64,000 nt of DNA from Sandaracinus sp. Lineage in GTDB: Bacteria > Myxococcota_A > Polyangia > Polyangiales > Houyiibacteriaceae. Numbering within the stretch: the stretch's first letter is position 1; every line of letters begins with the position of its first letter. The translations under genes were made by a program, and so were the position numbers. Positions 43,232-51,778 of this stretch are shown here, piece by piece. The DNA lies in the NCBI GenBank assembly GCA_002699025.1, contig PABA01000075.1, forward strand, positions 26,247-90,246, in the 5' to 3' direction. The notes beneath the pieces were generated by a model, which worked only from the letters and a program-made list of their open reading frames with translations, was not told the DNA's origin and searched no databases.

Positions 43232-44407
43232 CTAGCGAGCGGAAGACGACGCCACGTCGAAGCGAAGCCCGGCCGCCCGCAGGCGCGCGAGGAGCGGCTC
43301 GCCCATGGCGCTCGCCGTCGTCAGCACGCCGAGCCGCTCGGGCAGCCGGTCGCGATCGCGCGCCAGGCAGAGGGCCGCCTCCGCGAGCATCTTCGCGGTC
43401 TCGTCGTAGCCCGGGTCGCCCCCGGACACATCGACGCGCGCCCGCCGTCCCCCGCCCTCGCCGAGGTAGGTGCAGCAGAACCAGCTCGCCGCCCGCGTCG
43501 CCGCGCTCGGCCCCTCCCCGGGCGGCCGGAGCCTCCCCAGCGCGCGCCGCAGCGGCGGTAGCTGCGCCGCGGCGACGAGCGCGCCGAGCCCGAGCGCGCC
43601 GCCGACGAGCGTCCGCTTCCGCCGCACCTGCAGGTAGTGCCCGTAGCGGAAGTCCGGGCCGAACTCCGGGAGCGCCCGCGCGCTCCGCTTCACCACGTCG
43701 GGATCGATGGTCGGCATGGGCACGGCCCAGCAGTCGAGGCGCGGCTCCCAGTGCAGGCGCGCCGGCAGCGAGCTCACGCGCCGCCCCTCCACCTCGTCCC
43801 CGCCGCGGGATCGGGAGCGCGCCCCGCGCAGATCGCCGAGCGCGTCCAGCACGCTCTGCCAGCTCCCCCCCGAGGGCGCGAGGGACCCCTCGACGAAGCC
43901 CTCCACCGCCTTCGGCGCGCCCTCCGGCAAGGCCCGCGCGCAGAGCCAGGCGCCGAGGTCGTGCGGGATCGAGTCGAAGCCGCAGCAGCTCACGACGCGC
44001 ACGCCCGCCGCCTCCGCCGCCTGCGCGTGCTTCGTCAGCGTCCGCTCCACGAAGGCCGGCTCGCCCGTGATGTCCACGTAGTCCGCGCCCTCCGCCACGC
44101 AGGCCTCCACCACCGGCTCGCCGAAGCGCACATAGGGCCCGACCGTGCTGATCACGACCCGCGCCCGCCGGGCCATGGCGCGCAGCGACGCCGCGTCCCC
44201 CACGTCCGCTTCGATCAGCCCGACCTCCTCGCAGCGGAGATCGATCCCCTCGAGGCGGAGGCGCACCCGCTCGAGCTTCGCCGCGTCGCGCCCGGCCAGC
44301 GCCCAGCGCCCGGGCTCGAGCTCTCCCTTCGCCGCGAGGTACTCGGCCACGAGCCCGCCCGTGAAGCCGGTGGCGCCGAAGAGGACGAGGTCGAGCTCGC
44401 GGGTCAT
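43232..44407 (-). CDS. saccharopine dehydrogenase-like / trans-acting enoyl reductase family protein
   Basis: A 391-residue oxidoreductase. The N-terminal Rossmann motif LVLFGATGFTGGLVAEYLA, followed by ALAGRDAAKLE, ARVVISTVGPYVRFGEPVVEACVAEGADYVDITGEPAFV and SCCGFDSIPHDLGAWLCA, is typical of the family that includes mycobacterial Rv2953-like trans-acting enoyl reductases and eukaryotic SCCPDH. Substrate cannot be told from sequence; a lipid or polyketide enoyl group is one option. Monocistronic. TACCCT lies seven bases before the ATG and no Shine-Dalgarno is visible. Confidence 0.88.
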   Translation of the reverse strand: MTRELDLVLFGATGFTGGLVAEYLAAKGELEPGRWALAGRDAAKLERVRLRLEGIDLRCEEVGLIEADVGDAASLRAMARRARVVISTVGPYVRFGEPVVEACVAEGADYVDITGEPAFVERTLTKHAQAAEAAGVRVVSCCGFDSIPHDLGAWLCARALPEGAPKAVEGFVEGSLAPSGGSWQSVLDALGDLRGARSRSRGGDEVEGRRVSSLPARLHWEPRLDCWAVPMPTIDPDVVKRSARALPEFGPDFRYGHYLQVRRKRTLVGGALGLGALVAAAQLPPLRRALGRLRPPGEGPSAATRAASWFCCTYLGEGGGRRARVDVSGGDPGYDETAKMLAEAALCLARDRDRLPERLGVLTTASAMGEPLLARLRAAGLRFDVASSSAR

Positions 44408-44414
44408 GGGCGGG

Positions 44415-44420
44415 AGGGTA
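44415..44420 (-). promoter_or_regulatory. -10-like hexamer of the saccharopine dehydrogenase-like gene
   Basis: TACCCT on the minus strand, seven bases before the ATG. No clear -35. An identical hexamer stands six bases before the GTG at 59720. Confidence 0.4.
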
Positions 44421-44576
44421 GATCAGAAGCCTCGCGCGCCGCGCCCGCTCCCGGCCCGGCGCCCGCCTCGAGCTTGGCCCGCGGGCCCCAGCCTGGTACG
44501 CAGCCGCATGGGCAGCACCGTCGACGGCGACGAGCCTCGGCTCGCCTCGCGCCCGCTCCCCGCCCGAGAGCGCCGC

Positions 44577-44605
44577 CTGGTCCCCCGCGGCGCGCACGGT
44601 ATAAG
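44577..44605 (+). promoter_or_regulatory. sigma-70-type promoter of the membrane protein gene
   Basis: CTGGTC (44577-44582), 17 bases, TATAAG (44600-44605), then six bases to the GTG at 44612. A strong -10 with a leaderless arrangement. Confidence 0.5.
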
Positions 44606-44611
44606 GGCGCC

Positions 44612-45229
44612 GTGGCTCTGATCGTTCTCGGCGCCGCCGCGCTCGTCGTCGTGGGGCTGCTCGTCCTCGACCTCGTGGTGATGCGCGGCCAGGACCGCTA
44701 CGACGGCGTCCCCCCGACGAGCGGCGGGTCCGCCGACGGTCCCCGCGAACCCGGCGAGCTCGTCTGGCGCCGCGCCGAGGTCCCCGGCCTGGTGCGCGCG
44801 GGCGCCGTGTTCTCCGCGGTGCTCGGCCTGCTCTACTTCCCGGCCACGCTGGCCCCCGTGATCCTCACGGCGCTCGCCTTCCAGGCCCAGCCGCTCCTGA
44901 CCGACGGCTGGGTCGCGCTCGTGGCCGTCGTCGTCGCCGGCCTCTCCATGAGCGTCGCGCTGAAGGCGCTCCGGACCAGCCACCTGCTGATCCGCCTCAC
45001 GGACGACACCGCGCTCCTCCTGCGCAACACGCTGCTCTACCAGGCCGCCTGGACGATCTTCGTGCTCCTCCTGCTCCTGGTCGCCGACGTGCCCGGCGGG
45101 CTCGTGGGGCTCGTCGTCTGGGCCTACGTCGGCACCCTCCTCGGGGGCGCGCTCCTCGTGGGGTTCGCCGGCCGCGCCGCCCTCGCCTTCGTCGCGCGCA
45201 CCCACGCGACCCCGGCCGCCGACGACTGA
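44612..45229 (+). CDS. predicted inner-membrane protein of unknown function
   Basis: A 205-residue protein read from GTG. About five hydrophobic segments: the first at 2-22 (ALIVLGAAALVVVGLLVLDLVV), then about 60-80, 95-115, 140-158 and 160-185. A short polar loop near 30-55 carries Gly/Ser/Pro. No family recognised. It sits alone between the divergent oxidoreductase and the photolyase gene; the start is supported by TATAAG six bases upstream, which replaces a Shine-Dalgarno site. Confidence 0.72.
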   Translation: MALIVLGAAALVVVGLLVLDLVVMRGQDRYDGVPPTSGGSADGPREPGELVWRRAEVPGLVRAGAVFSAVLGLLYFPATLAPVILTALAFQAQPLLTDGWVALVAVVVAGLSMSVALKALRTSHLLIRLTDDTALLLRNTLLYQAAWTIFVLLLLLVADVPGGLVGLVVWAYVGTLLGGALLVGFAGRAALAFVARTHATPAADD

Positions 45230-45302
45230 ACGGCCGGATTGTCGGCGAAGCGAGAAGCCGCTGCGGGCCCGAGGGATCGGGCGAGAGCGCGCCGGCGTGC
45301 CC

Positions 45303-45331
45303 TTGGCCGGGCGCCTGGTCGACCGTAGAAC
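45303..45331 (+). promoter_or_regulatory. sigma-70-type promoter of the photolyase gene
   Basis: TTGGCC (45303-45308), 17 bases, TAGAAC (45326-45331), then six bases to the ATG at 45338, so transcription should begin at the start codon. Confidence 0.55.
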
Positions 45332-45337
45332 CGCGCC

Positions 45338-46858
45338 ATGGCCGTGCCCGAGGTTCGCATCCGTACGCTCACCGACGCGCCGCTCCGCGACGGGGACCAC
45401 GTCCTCTACTGGATGACGGCCTTCCGGCGCCCGCACCACAACTTCGCCCTCGACCGCGCCATCGAGCTCTGCCGCGAGACCGATCGGCCGCTCCTCGTCC
45501 TGGAGGCGCTCCGCGTCGGCTACCGCTGGGCGAGCGATCGCTTCCACCGCTTCGTCCTCGACGGCATGCGCGACCACCGCGCCGTCTTCACGGAGGCCGG
45601 CGTCGCCTACCACCCCTACGTCGAGCCCGAGCCCGGCCACGGCTCCGGCCTGCTCCGCGCCCTCGCGGAGCGCGCCGTGGCCGTCGTCACGGACGACTAC
45701 CCGGCGTTCTTCCACCCGCGCATGCTCGAGCGCGCCGCCGAGCTCCTCGAAGAGGACGACGTGCTCCTCGAGGCCGTCGACGGGAACGGCCTCTACCCGA
45801 TGCGCGCCACCGAGCGCATCTTCAGCCGCGCCGTCGACTTCCGGCGCCACCTGCACAAGGAGCTCCTGCCGCACCTCGAGGTGCGCCCGAGCGCCGACCC
45901 TTTCGCCGCCCTCGCCCAGCCCACCGCGGCCATCCCCGACGCGATCCGCGAGCGCTGGCCCGCCGCCTCGCCGGCCCTCCTCGACGGCGGCGCCGCCGAG
46001 CTCGCCGCCTTCCCCATCGACCACGGCGTCCCCGTCGCGCTCGAGGAGGGCGGCCACCGCGCCGGCGAAGCGCGCATGGAACGCTTCCTCGCCGAGCGCC
46101 TCGAGGCCTACGGTGAGGGGCGAAACCACCCGGACGACGACGTGGCCTCGGGCCTCTCGCCCTACCTCCACTTCGGGCACGTCTCCATTCACGATCTCTT
46201 CGCGCGCCTCGAGGAGCTCGAGGGCTGGTCGCCCGCGAAGACGAACCCGAAGCGCCTCGCCAAGCGCGAGGGCTGGTGGGGCATGAGCGCCGGCGCCGAG
46301 GCCTTCCTCGACGAGGCGATCACCTGGCGCGAGCTCGGCTTCAACATGTGCGGCCATCGCCTCGATTACGACCGCTTCGAGACGCTCCCGGACTGGGCGA
46401 AGAAGACGCTCGCCGAGCACGAGGGGGACACGCGCCCCGTGCTCTACGATCTGGCGACCTTCGAGGCGGCCGAGACCCACGACGACATCTGGAACGCCGC
46501 CCAGCGCCAGCTCGTGGCCACCGGGCGCATGCACAACTACCTGCGCATGCTCTGGGGGAAGAAGATCCTCCACTGGACGAAGACGCCGCGCGAGGCGCTC
46601 GAGATCATGGTCGAGCTGAACAACAAGTACGCGCTCGACGGGCGCGACCCGAACTCCTACTCGGGGATCTTCTGGGTGCTCGGGCGCTACGACCGGGCCT
46701 GGGGGCCGGAGCGCGAGGTCTTCGGGAAGATCCGCTACATGACCTCGGACAGCACGCGGAAGAAGCTGCGCCTCTCGCGCTATCTCGAGCGCTTCGCGAC
46801 GATGGAGTCGGCCGCGGCCGGGGCGCCCGAGCCGGCGCAGCGCGCGCTCTTCGACTGA
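45338..46858 (+). CDS. phr: class II deoxyribodipyrimidine photolyase
   Basis: A 506-residue DNA repair flavoprotein. The C-terminal FAD-binding half shows class II features: RNHPDDDVASGLSPYLHFGHVS, AFLDEAITWRELGFNMC, WNAAQRQLVATGRMHNYLRMLWGKKIL, NNKYALDGRDPNSYSGIFWVLGRYDRAWGPER. The N-terminal half (VLYWMTAFRRPHHNFALDRAIE) matches the class II antenna domain. It splits cyclobutane pyrimidine dimers using light. The convergent neighbour encodes a DUF2256/DUF3253 protein, a frequent companion of photolyases. Promoter is leaderless (TAGAAC six bases from ATG). Confidence 0.95.
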   Translation: MAVPEVRIRTLTDAPLRDGDHVLYWMTAFRRPHHNFALDRAIELCRETDRPLLVLEALRVGYRWASDRFHRFVLDGMRDHRAVFTEAGVAYHPYVEPEPGHGSGLLRALAERAVAVVTDDYPAFFHPRMLERAAELLEEDDVLLEAVDGNGLYPMRATERIFSRAVDFRRHLHKELLPHLEVRPSADPFAALAQPTAAIPDAIRERWPAASPALLDGGAAELAAFPIDHGVPVALEEGGHRAGEARMERFLAERLEAYGEGRNHPDDDVASGLSPYLHFGHVSIHDLFARLEELEGWSPAKTNPKRLAKREGWWGMSAGAEAFLDEAITWRELGFNMCGHRLDYDRFETLPDWAKKTLAEHEGDTRPVLYDLATFEAAETHDDIWNAAQRQLVATGRMHNYLRMLWGKKILHWTKTPREALEIMVELNNKYALDGRDPNSYSGIFWVLGRYDRAWGPEREVFGKIRYMTSDSTRKKLRLSRYLERFATMESAAAGAPEPAQRALFD

Positions 46859-46967
46859 GCGCGGCGTCTTCGGTCCTCGCGGCGTCCTCGCGGCGCTCTC
46901 GGAGCGGGGGCGCGCTCCTCCAGGGAGCGGCCCCGAGGGAGCGCGGCGTCGCCCCGCCGGCGAGGCC

Positions 46968-47345
46968 TCAGCGCTTCGGGGCGGCGAGGCGGATGGGGCC
47001 CTTCGCCGTGGCGGGGTCGACCTCGCGGCCCTTCTGGAGGACGCGCAGCCGGCCCGCGGCGTGGAGGCGGCGGGCGGCGCGGCGCGTGCGCTCCATCAGC
47101 GGACGCCAGTCGTCCGGCCGCACGGCGCGGGCCGCCTCGCTCGGGCAGATCGACTTCGCCGGTCCGCGCGCGGAGACCAGGCGCCGGATGGCCTCCTCGA
47201 GCGCCCCGTCGAGCGCGCCCGGCTTCTCGCTCCGGCAGCGCTTCGAGCAGTAGCGGACCGCCTCCCACTCCGCGGCCCACTTCTTCCGCCAGGCGAACGG
47301 GCGACCGCAGGTCGCGCAGAGCTTCTCGGGGAGCGGAGCCGGCAC
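46968..47345 (-). CDS. DUF2256-DUF3253 small protein
   Basis: Start placed at a GTG at 47345, giving 125 residues; a longer reading from 47507 would add an Arg-rich stretch overlapping the divergent gene and is unlikely. N-terminal DUF2256 zinc-finger-like motif: KLCATCGRPFAWRKKWAAEWEAVRYCSKRC, with CxxC and a CxxxC pair. C-terminal DUF3253 winged-helix-like part: GALEEAIRRLVSARG, SEAARAV, WRPLMERTRRAARRLHAAGRLRVLQKG. The domain pair is often next to photolyase/cryptochrome genes, as here. Function unknown. Confidence 0.8.
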   Translation of the reverse strand: MPAPLPEKLCATCGRPFAWRKKWAAEWEAVRYCSKRCRSEKPGALDGALEEAIRRLVSARGPAKSICPSEAARAVRPDDWRPLMERTRRAARRLHAAGRLRVLQKGREVDPATAKGPIRLAAPKR

Positions 47346-47464
47346 ATCCCGACGCTGGGGTCGCGGGCGCGCCCAGGCCACGCGGGGGCTTCGCCCGGAG
47401 CGCAGGGCCCTTGCGGCGCGCGCGCCACGACTTACCCGTGGGCGCCCGTGCGCCGGGAGCCGCC

Positions 47465-48457
47465 ATGTCTCGCCTCGCCCCTCTGATCGTCGACCTGGAG
47501 CAGCCACCCGAAGCGCGCTGGGCGGGGCTCGCGCCGCACGCCGCCGCCGTCCGCGAGCTCTGCGCGACCTACCTGGAGGACCTCGGCGGGCTGGACGAGT
47601 ACGGCCTCGCCCTCGCGCTCTTCGAGACCCAATGCGTGCCGGCGGGGACCCGCGCCGAGCTCGACGCCGTGGCCGCCCTCGCCGGGCTGCCGCACGCGGA
47701 GGTGGCCCTCGCGAACCTCTACTACGACGCCATGAAGGTCGCCTTCTCGGGGCTCCTCGGCTGCACCGCCGTCGCCGTCGAGACCCCCGCCGGACCGCTC
47801 CACGCGCGCAACCTCGACTGGCACGCCCCGAACGACGTCCTCGGGCGGCTCACCCAGCTGACCGAGCTACGGCGCGGGGACGCGCTCGTCGCGCGCACCG
47901 TGGGCTGGCCCGGCTTCGTGGGGGCCTTCTCCGGCGTCGCGCCCGGTCGCTTCGCCCTCAGCCTGAACGCCGTGCTGAGCGAGGAGGCGCCGCGCCTCGC
48001 GCCCTCGATCGCGCTGCTCCTCCGCGATGTCCTCGAGCGCGCGCCGAGCTTCGACGCGGCCCTCGAGCGGTTGGCCGAGAGCGAGATCGCCAGCGACTGC
48101 CTGCTCCTCCTGACCGGGACGGCGCCTGGCGAGCGGGTCGTCATCGAGCGCACCCCGACGCGCTACGCGCTGCGGCGGAGCGAGGGGCCGCTCGTCGTCA
48201 CCAACGACTACCGCGCGCTCGAAGGCGGCGGCGCGGCGGGGCTGCTGGGCGCCACGGCCTGCGCGCGCTTCGACCGCGCGGCGGAGCTCGCGGCGGGCGG
48301 GCTCGATCCGGAGGCGGCCTTCGCGCTCCTCTCGGACGACGCCGTGCGCATGGCGATCACCGTGCAGCAGATGGCCTTCCGCGCCGCGACGGGCGAGGTC
48401 TGGATCGGCGGCGAGCGCGTGCCCGCGCCCGGCTCGGAGCCCGCTCCCGGGGGATGA
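47465..48457 (+). CDS. acid ceramidase / NAAA-like N-terminal nucleophile amidase
   Basis: A 330-residue protein with GGGAG six bases before the ATG. The segment GLLGCTAVAVETPAGPLHARNLDWHAPNDVLGRLTQLTELRRG matches the linear-amide C-N hydrolase family (acid ceramidase, NAAA, choloylglycine hydrolase fold); Cys100 is the expected autocatalytic nucleophile, with NLDW and ...ALSLNAV as supporting motifs. Human relatives are cleaved at the Cys to give two subunits. No signal peptide is visible, so it may act in the cytoplasm on N-acyl amides. Divergent from the DUF2256 gene. Confidence 0.85.
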   Translation: MSRLAPLIVDLEQPPEARWAGLAPHAAAVRELCATYLEDLGGLDEYGLALALFETQCVPAGTRAELDAVAALAGLPHAEVALANLYYDAMKVAFSGLLGCTAVAVETPAGPLHARNLDWHAPNDVLGRLTQLTELRRGDALVARTVGWPGFVGAFSGVAPGRFALSLNAVLSEEAPRLAPSIALLLRDVLERAPSFDAALERLAESEIASDCLLLLTGTAPGERVVIERTPTRYALRRSEGPLVVTNDYRALEGGGAAGLLGATACARFDRAAELAAGGLDPEAAFALLSDDAVRMAITVQQMAFRAATGEVWIGGERVPAPGSEPAPGG

Positions 48458-48614
48458 GCACCGAGCCGGAGCGCCCGCGGCGTCGTCGTCGCGAGCGCGG
48501 TGGCGGTCTCTCCGTGCACAGCCTCAGCGCGCGAAGCTTCCGCGCGCAGCCTCCACGCGCGCTGCCTCCGCGCGCGCTGCCCCACCGCCCGCGGTGCTCG
48601 CTGCGGCGGTCCCC

Positions 48615-48640
48615 CTCCGCCGAGAGCGCGTTCGGCGGAG
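48615..48640. terminator. hairpin between convergent genes
   Basis: Perfect 9-bp stem CTCCGCCGA/TCGGCGGAG with an 8-base loop, between the amidase stop at 48457 and the P-domain lipoprotein stop at 48705. No T-tract. The rest of this 247-base gap is imperfect repeats of CGCGCGCTGCCTC type at about 48530-48590. Confidence 0.45.
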
Positions 48641-48704
48641 CGGCGATCCGCGGCGGGCCCGAAGGATGGTGCGAGGGCGCGTCGATGGGGGACGAATCCG
48701 AAGC

Positions 48705-50852
48705 TCAGCGCGCCTCGAGCGCGAAGGCGCGGACGCGGCCGACGTCGCGGGCGGCGTGGTCGATCACCCGGAGGCGCCAGGGGCCGCGGCCGTCGGTGCC
48801 GGCGAAGCGATCGGTCTCCACGTCGAGGTCGAGGTCGGTCGCGGAGCGGCCCTCCCGGTCGTGGAGCACGACGATGCGGCCGGCGTGCTCGAGGCGCACC
48901 TCGAGGTCACCGCGCCAGCTGTGCTCGACGGCGAGGCGCACGCGGACGCGCTCGGCCGCCGCGCCCGGGCCCTCGAGGACGAGCTCGACGCCCGTGGGGT
49001 CGTCGTCGGGGATCGCGACGGGATCGCCCTCCCAGCGGGCGGACCAGGCCTCGGCGGGGGGCGGCGCGTCGCTCGGGCGGATGGTGAGACGGACACGCTC
49101 GAGCTCGCCGACGTCCGCGCGGGCCTCGTCGGCGACGCGGAGCGTCCAGACGCCCTGGCTCGTGGAGCCGGCGAAGAGGTCGGTCTCGAGATCGAGGACG
49201 AGGTCGTCGGCGCCGCCGCCGGCGCGCGCGTGCAAGGGCCAGATGCGCCCGTCGTGCTCGAGCTCGACGCGGAGGTCGCCGCGGTAGCTGTGGCGGATCG
49301 AGAGCTCGGCGCGGACCGTGCCCACGACGAAGGCGCGCTCGGAGGAGAAGGTGAGGGTGGTGCCGCGGGCGTCGGCGTCCGGGATGGCGCGGGGCGTGAC
49401 GTCCTCGAAGCCGAGGGCGTCGGGCGTGGGCTCGGGGTCCGGCGTGGGGGCGGGGTCGGGCGCGGGTTCCGGGTCGGGCGCGGGTTCCGGGTCGGGCGTG
49501 GGGTCCGGGTCGGGCGTGGGTTCCGGGTCCGGCGTGGGTTCCGGGTCCGGCGTGGGGTCGGGGTCGGGCGTGGGGTCGGGGTCGGGCGTGGGGTCGGGGT
49601 CCGGCGTCGGCGCCGGCTCGCCGCCGAGGTTCGCGCGGATCCACGCCAGGTCGAGGGCCACGTCGCGCTCCACCCGCGGCGCCACGGTCACGTCCCGATC
49701 CTCGAGGTAGGAGAGGTTGTGGAAGTCGAAGGTGAGCGGGTTGAGCTTGTGGCAGCTCGCGCAGCTCGTGTGCGGGACCAGGCGCTCGCGCCGGTCGGCG
49801 ATGACCGCGCCGAGCCGCTCCCGATCGCCCGCCTCCAAGAGCACGCTCGCCTCGATGGCGTCGCGCTCCAGCGTCGGCAGCGCCGCGTGCAGCGCCTCGT
49901 CGTCCCGCCCCTGGCTCGCGACCTGCGCGAAGCCGAAGTCGAAGAGCTCCCGGCCGTCGTCGGGCGCCGTGAGGCGAATCGGCACCGGCCGGATCGCGCC
50001 CTCCTGGCCCTCGAAGGCCACGAAGATCCAGGCGTCGAGGTGCGCGGGCTCGCGCCCCTCGGGGAGGCTGAACGCGGTGAGCTCCCGGAGCGCGCGCGGC
50101 GCGGCGTAGCGCTCGAGGAAGCGGACGACGCGCGCCCGGAAGAGCTCGGCGCTCGCCGCGTCGAAGGTCTCGGGGCGCGCGGCGAGCCCCTCGAAGGCCG
50201 AGCGCGGGAGCCCCTCGCCCCGGAGCGCGACCGCGGCCTCGACCAGCGCGCGCGCGGCCGCGTCCCGCTGCGCGACGAAGGTCGCGCGCTCGGCGCTCGT
50301 CAGGCGGCCGCCCTCGCGGAGGCGCGCGATCCACGCCCGCACGCGCGCCGCCGTCTCCGCGTCCGCCGTGCGCTCGGGGGCGACGTCGTAGAGCGCGTGG
50401 ATCGCGCGGTCGTCGGCGAAGGCGGGCGAGAAGCGCGCGTGGATGCGCTCGTCCTCGAGGACCGGCTGCCAGACGAGGCGCACCTCGGGCCAGCACAGCG
50501 CCTCGGTGTCCGGGCCGAGGGCCGGCTGGAGTGGGCTGCAGGGCGCGACGCGGAAGGAGACCAGGCGCCAGTCGCCGTAGCGGTTCTCGTGCTGGAGGGC
50601 GTCCTCGGCGTCCGTTCCGTCGAAGGCGCGCTCGACGGCGCGGTACCAGCTCTCCGGGAGGGCCCGCCCCGCGGTGCCGAGCGAGGCCTCCGCGTGCACG
50701 GGGGCGTCGTCGATCAGCGGGAGGATCACGGCGAGGTCCCGGGGGGCGACCTCGTCGGGCTGGAGCGCCTGCTTGGAGGACGCCGAGGGGGCCTCGGGGG
50801 CGCTCGAGCAGGCGAGCATCAGGAGGAGGAGGGAGCGCGTGGCCGTTCGCAT
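48705..50852 (-). CDS. lipoprotein with CxxCH motif and two C-terminal P-domains
   Basis: Start placed at the ATG at 50852 so that the signal peptide MRTATRSLLLLMLAC is complete (lipobox LMLAC); a longer in-frame start at 50900 exists. The 715-residue product has a 400-residue N-terminal domain of unknown type that ends in HTSCASCHKLNPLTFDFHNLSY, a single c-type-haem-like CxxCH motif, then a linker of repeated PDPDPTP/PDPEPTP units, then two proprotein-convertase-type P-domains (IRHSYRGDLRVELEHDG... and VEHSWRGDLEVRLEHAG...). P-domains usually bind or stabilise secreted proteases; here they stand alone. Envelope protein, role unknown. Confidence 0.82.
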   Translation of the reverse strand: MRTATRSLLLLMLACSSAPEAPSASSKQALQPDEVAPRDLAVILPLIDDAPVHAEASLGTAGRALPESWYRAVERAFDGTDAEDALQHENRYGDWRLVSFRVAPCSPLQPALGPDTEALCWPEVRLVWQPVLEDERIHARFSPAFADDRAIHALYDVAPERTADAETAARVRAWIARLREGGRLTSAERATFVAQRDAAARALVEAAVALRGEGLPRSAFEGLAARPETFDAASAELFRARVVRFLERYAAPRALRELTAFSLPEGREPAHLDAWIFVAFEGQEGAIRPVPIRLTAPDDGRELFDFGFAQVASQGRDDEALHAALPTLERDAIEASVLLEAGDRERLGAVIADRRERLVPHTSCASCHKLNPLTFDFHNLSYLEDRDVTVAPRVERDVALDLAWIRANLGGEPAPTPDPDPTPDPDPTPDPDPTPDPEPTPDPEPTPDPDPTPDPEPAPDPEPAPDPAPTPDPEPTPDALGFEDVTPRAIPDADARGTTLTFSSERAFVVGTVRAELSIRHSYRGDLRVELEHDGRIWPLHARAGGGADDLVLDLETDLFAGSTSQGVWTLRVADEARADVGELERVRLTIRPSDAPPPAEAWSARWEGDPVAIPDDDPTGVELVLEGPGAAAERVRVRLAVEHSWRGDLEVRLEHAGRIVVLHDREGRSATDLDLDVETDRFAGTDGRGPWRLRVIDHAARDVGRVRAFALEAR

Positions 50853-51050
50853 GGCGCGCGAAGCTGTGGGCCTGATCGGCGCGCTGCAAGCGAGCCGCAT
50901 TCAAGCCGTGGGGGCGCTCACGGAGCCCGCCGCGCAGCCTCGAGCTCGGGTCGCCGCGCGCGCTGCGAGGGCGTGATCGGGGGCGCCGGCGACCGCCGTG
51001 AGAGCGCCTCGTCCCCGTGAAACGGGTCCGCCTCGGAGGACGGGGTCGTC

Positions 51051-51170
51051 CGCGTGCGTCCGCGTGCGTCCGCGTGCGTTCGCGTGCGTCCGCGTGCGTT
51101 CGCGTGCGTCCGCGTGCGTTCGCGTGCGTCCGCGTGCGTTCGCGTGCGTTCGCGTGCGTTCGCGTGCGTC
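51051..51170. repeat. 12 x 10-bp tandem repeat (CGCGTGCGTY)
   Basis: Twelve uninterrupted decamers CGCGTGCGTY from 51051 to 51170; only the last base varies (C C T C T C T C T T T C). It lies in the 407-base divergent gap between the P-domain lipoprotein and the small protein at 51260. Ten bases equal one helical turn. Followed by GGTCCGTTTTTTCC at about 51180. Confidence 0.95.
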
Positions 51171-51245
51171 CGCGGCGCGGGTCCGTTTTTTCCGGGTGGG
51201 CACACGCTCGAAACAATGAGGTCATCGACGGCGCGCGAGTTTCGG

Positions 51246-51251
51246 TATGCT
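51246..51251 (+). promoter_or_regulatory. -10-like hexamer of the small RaiA-like gene
   Basis: TATGCT, eight bases before the GTG at 51260; the same hexamer and distance as at hemB. No clear -35. Confidence 0.4.
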
Positions 51252-51259
51252 GCGGGGCG

Positions 51260-51592
51260 GTGGGCTCGATTCCCGAGGCGCTCCCGGCGGAGCGGGTCGT
51301 GTTTCGCGAGCTGGCGCGCGACGAGGACGTCGTGCGCTACGCGCAGGACTGCGCCGATCGGATGGTCGACACGACCGACGTCGGCGGCGGGGACTTCGAG
51401 GTGCGGGTCGGGCCCTGCCCGCACGGGGCGCGCACGCTCGTGCAGGTCTACCTGGACGGCTCGCTGGTCTCCGAGGCGCGCGACAACGACGCGATGCTGG
51501 CCGTGCGGGCGGCCTTCGCGGTGCTCTTCGGGGGGCGCGTGAGCCGGGCCTCGTTGACGCCGCCGCCGATCAGCATCGAAGACCTCGAGTAA
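51260..51592 (+). CDS. small protein, possible ribosome-hibernation (RaiA/HPF-like) fold
   Basis: Start set at GTG 51260, where the credible sequence begins; upstream in-frame codons run into the decamer repeat. The 110-residue product has a helix (ARDEDVVRYAQDCADRM), then strands FEVRVGPCPHGARTLVQVYLDGSLVSEARD and a final helix NDAMLAVRAAFAVLFGG. The order and the D-x-x-x-AVRxAF ending recall HPF/RaiA proteins that bind the 30S subunit in stationary phase, but the resemblance is weak and the usual basic residues are sparse. It could equally be an unrelated small alpha-beta protein. Monocistronic, convergent with the GHKL gene. Confidence 0.6.
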   Translation: MGSIPEALPAERVVFRELARDEDVVRYAQDCADRMVDTTDVGGGDFEVRVGPCPHGARTLVQVYLDGSLVSEARDNDAMLAVRAAFAVLFGGRVSRASLTPPPISIEDLE

Positions 51593-51778
51593 CCGCAGGG
51601 GCGCAGCGCACGTCTTCGTATGTGCCCGTCCGCGACCCTCCTCGGCGCATCGGGGAGCGCATCGGCTCGAGGTGTACGAAGGGCTCCTTCGCCTCTCGAT
51701 GAGCCCGCTCCTCGACGGGGTCCATGACGCGGCGGGCGTCGAACGACGCCGCGTGCTCATCGCGGCGCCGCGCGTGTC

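Noticed and set aside
50901..51225. Thr/His/Ala/Arg repeat polypeptides read across the decamer array
   Set aside because: They are translations of the 10-bp repeat in several frames and lack any start signal; treated as noncoding.
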